A program made the translations under genes and the position numbers. A stretch of 6,168 bases of DNA from Pseudomonadota bacterium (GTDB taxonomy: Bacteria > Pseudomonadota > Gammaproteobacteria > Burkholderiales > Methylophilaceae), in NCBI GenBank assembly GCA_029549705.1, contig JAKPIR010000386.1:1-6168 (forward strand). Reading direction: 5' to 3'. The notes beneath the pieces were generated by a model that saw only the letters and a list, made by a program, of their open reading frames with translations, did not search any database and had not been told where the DNA came from. Of this stretch, positions 5,877 through 6,168 are shown piece by piece (within the stretch, counting starts at the first letter, position 1; every line of letters starts with the position of its first letter).

Positions 5877-6168
5877 TTAAAACGGCATTTTAAAGCCAGC
5901 CGGCACTACGCCCGCCATATGTTGTTGCGATGTGGCCTCAGCCTTTGCCTTGGCATCGGTTAAGGCAATCAGAATCAAATCTTCGAGGGTTTCTTTATCA
6001 TCCATCGCAGCATCGTCAATTTGCACGCGCTTTACGGTGTTGTTACAGGTCATGGTGACCTTCACCATGCCGTTGCTGGCAATGCCTTCTACTTCGGTTG
6101 CGGCAAGTTGGTCTTGCACTTTTTGCATATTGGCCTGCATCATTTGGGCTTGTTTTAACATGTTGCCC
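5877..6168 (-). CDS. ybaB: YbaB/EbfC-family nucleoid-associated protein (5' end outside window)
   Basis: YbaB/EbfC proteins are small dimeric DNA-binding proteins of the nucleoid. About 96 residues are visible, against a usual 105-110. The conserved order is present: LKQAQMMQANMQKVQDQLA helix, TEVEGIASNGMVKVTM strands, VKRVQIDDAAMDD, KETLEDLILIALTDAKAKAE helix, and the C-terminal PAGFKMPF. An ATG at 6161 exists, but the frame stays open to the window edge with G-N before that methionine, matching the family's glycine-rich lead-in ahead of (M/L)MKQAQ. The true start therefore probably lies a few codons beyond 6168 and the entry is partial. Upstream, off the edge, dnaX is expected. It shares the transcript with recR. 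Confidence 0.93.
   Translation of the reverse strand, partial: GNMLKQAQMMQANMQKVQDQLAATEVEGIASNGMVKVTMTCNNTVKRVQIDDAAMDDKETLEDLILIALTDAKAKAEATSQQHMAGVVPAGFKMPF

Overview
The window looks like ordinary chromosome from a Gram-negative methylotroph. My best placement is a betaproteobacterium of the Methylophilaceae (Methylotenera/Methylophilus-like). Three things point there. A bacterial MfnB (4-HFC-P synthase family) gene follows what looks like the tail of a DUF447 gene; outside archaea these families occur mainly in bacteria with methanopterin-linked C1 metabolism. There is an OmpA-type porin with a Pro/Ala linker. The mtaD-ubiG-HAD phosphatase and ybaB-recR gene orders are typical of beta/gammaproteobacteria. 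Base composition is moderate to low in G+C. The placement is inferred from protein character and synteny, not from a search.

Layout on the + strand. Bases 1-154 hold the 3' end of a gene (probably DUF447 family), followed after 28 bp by mfnB (183-893). A 158-bp gap carries a candidate promoter, a leader stem-loop and a clear ribosome binding site for an OmpA-family outer-membrane protein (1052-2158). That gene ends in a small 3' stem-loop and a textbook intrinsic terminator (2211-2235). A tightly packed three-gene operon follows: mtaD-like amidohydrolase (2282-3619), ubiG (3616-4332, ATGA overlap) and a HAD phosphatase (4325-4996, 8-nt overlap). Its likely promoter has a perfect TATAAT so close to the mtaD ATG that the mRNA may be leaderless.

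On the right, convergent genes on the - strand are recR (5231-5842) and the 3' part of ybaB/ebfC (5877 to the window edge), presumably with dnaX beyond the edge. The 234 bp between the two convergent operons contain an imperfect inverted repeat that may terminate the recR transcript.

The genes fall into four unrelated jobs: furan/methanopterin-type C1 cofactor synthesis, cell-envelope anchoring (OmpA), ubiquinone synthesis with SAM by-product clean-up and a sugar-phosphate phosphatase, and recombinational repair (YbaB-RecR). I found no mobile element, CRISPR array, RNA gene, defence system or broken gene. I do not see a new multi-gene system; the points worth a second look are the possible leaderless mtaD start, the MupP-like synteny of the phosphatase, the C1-cofactor gene pair and a few local structures.
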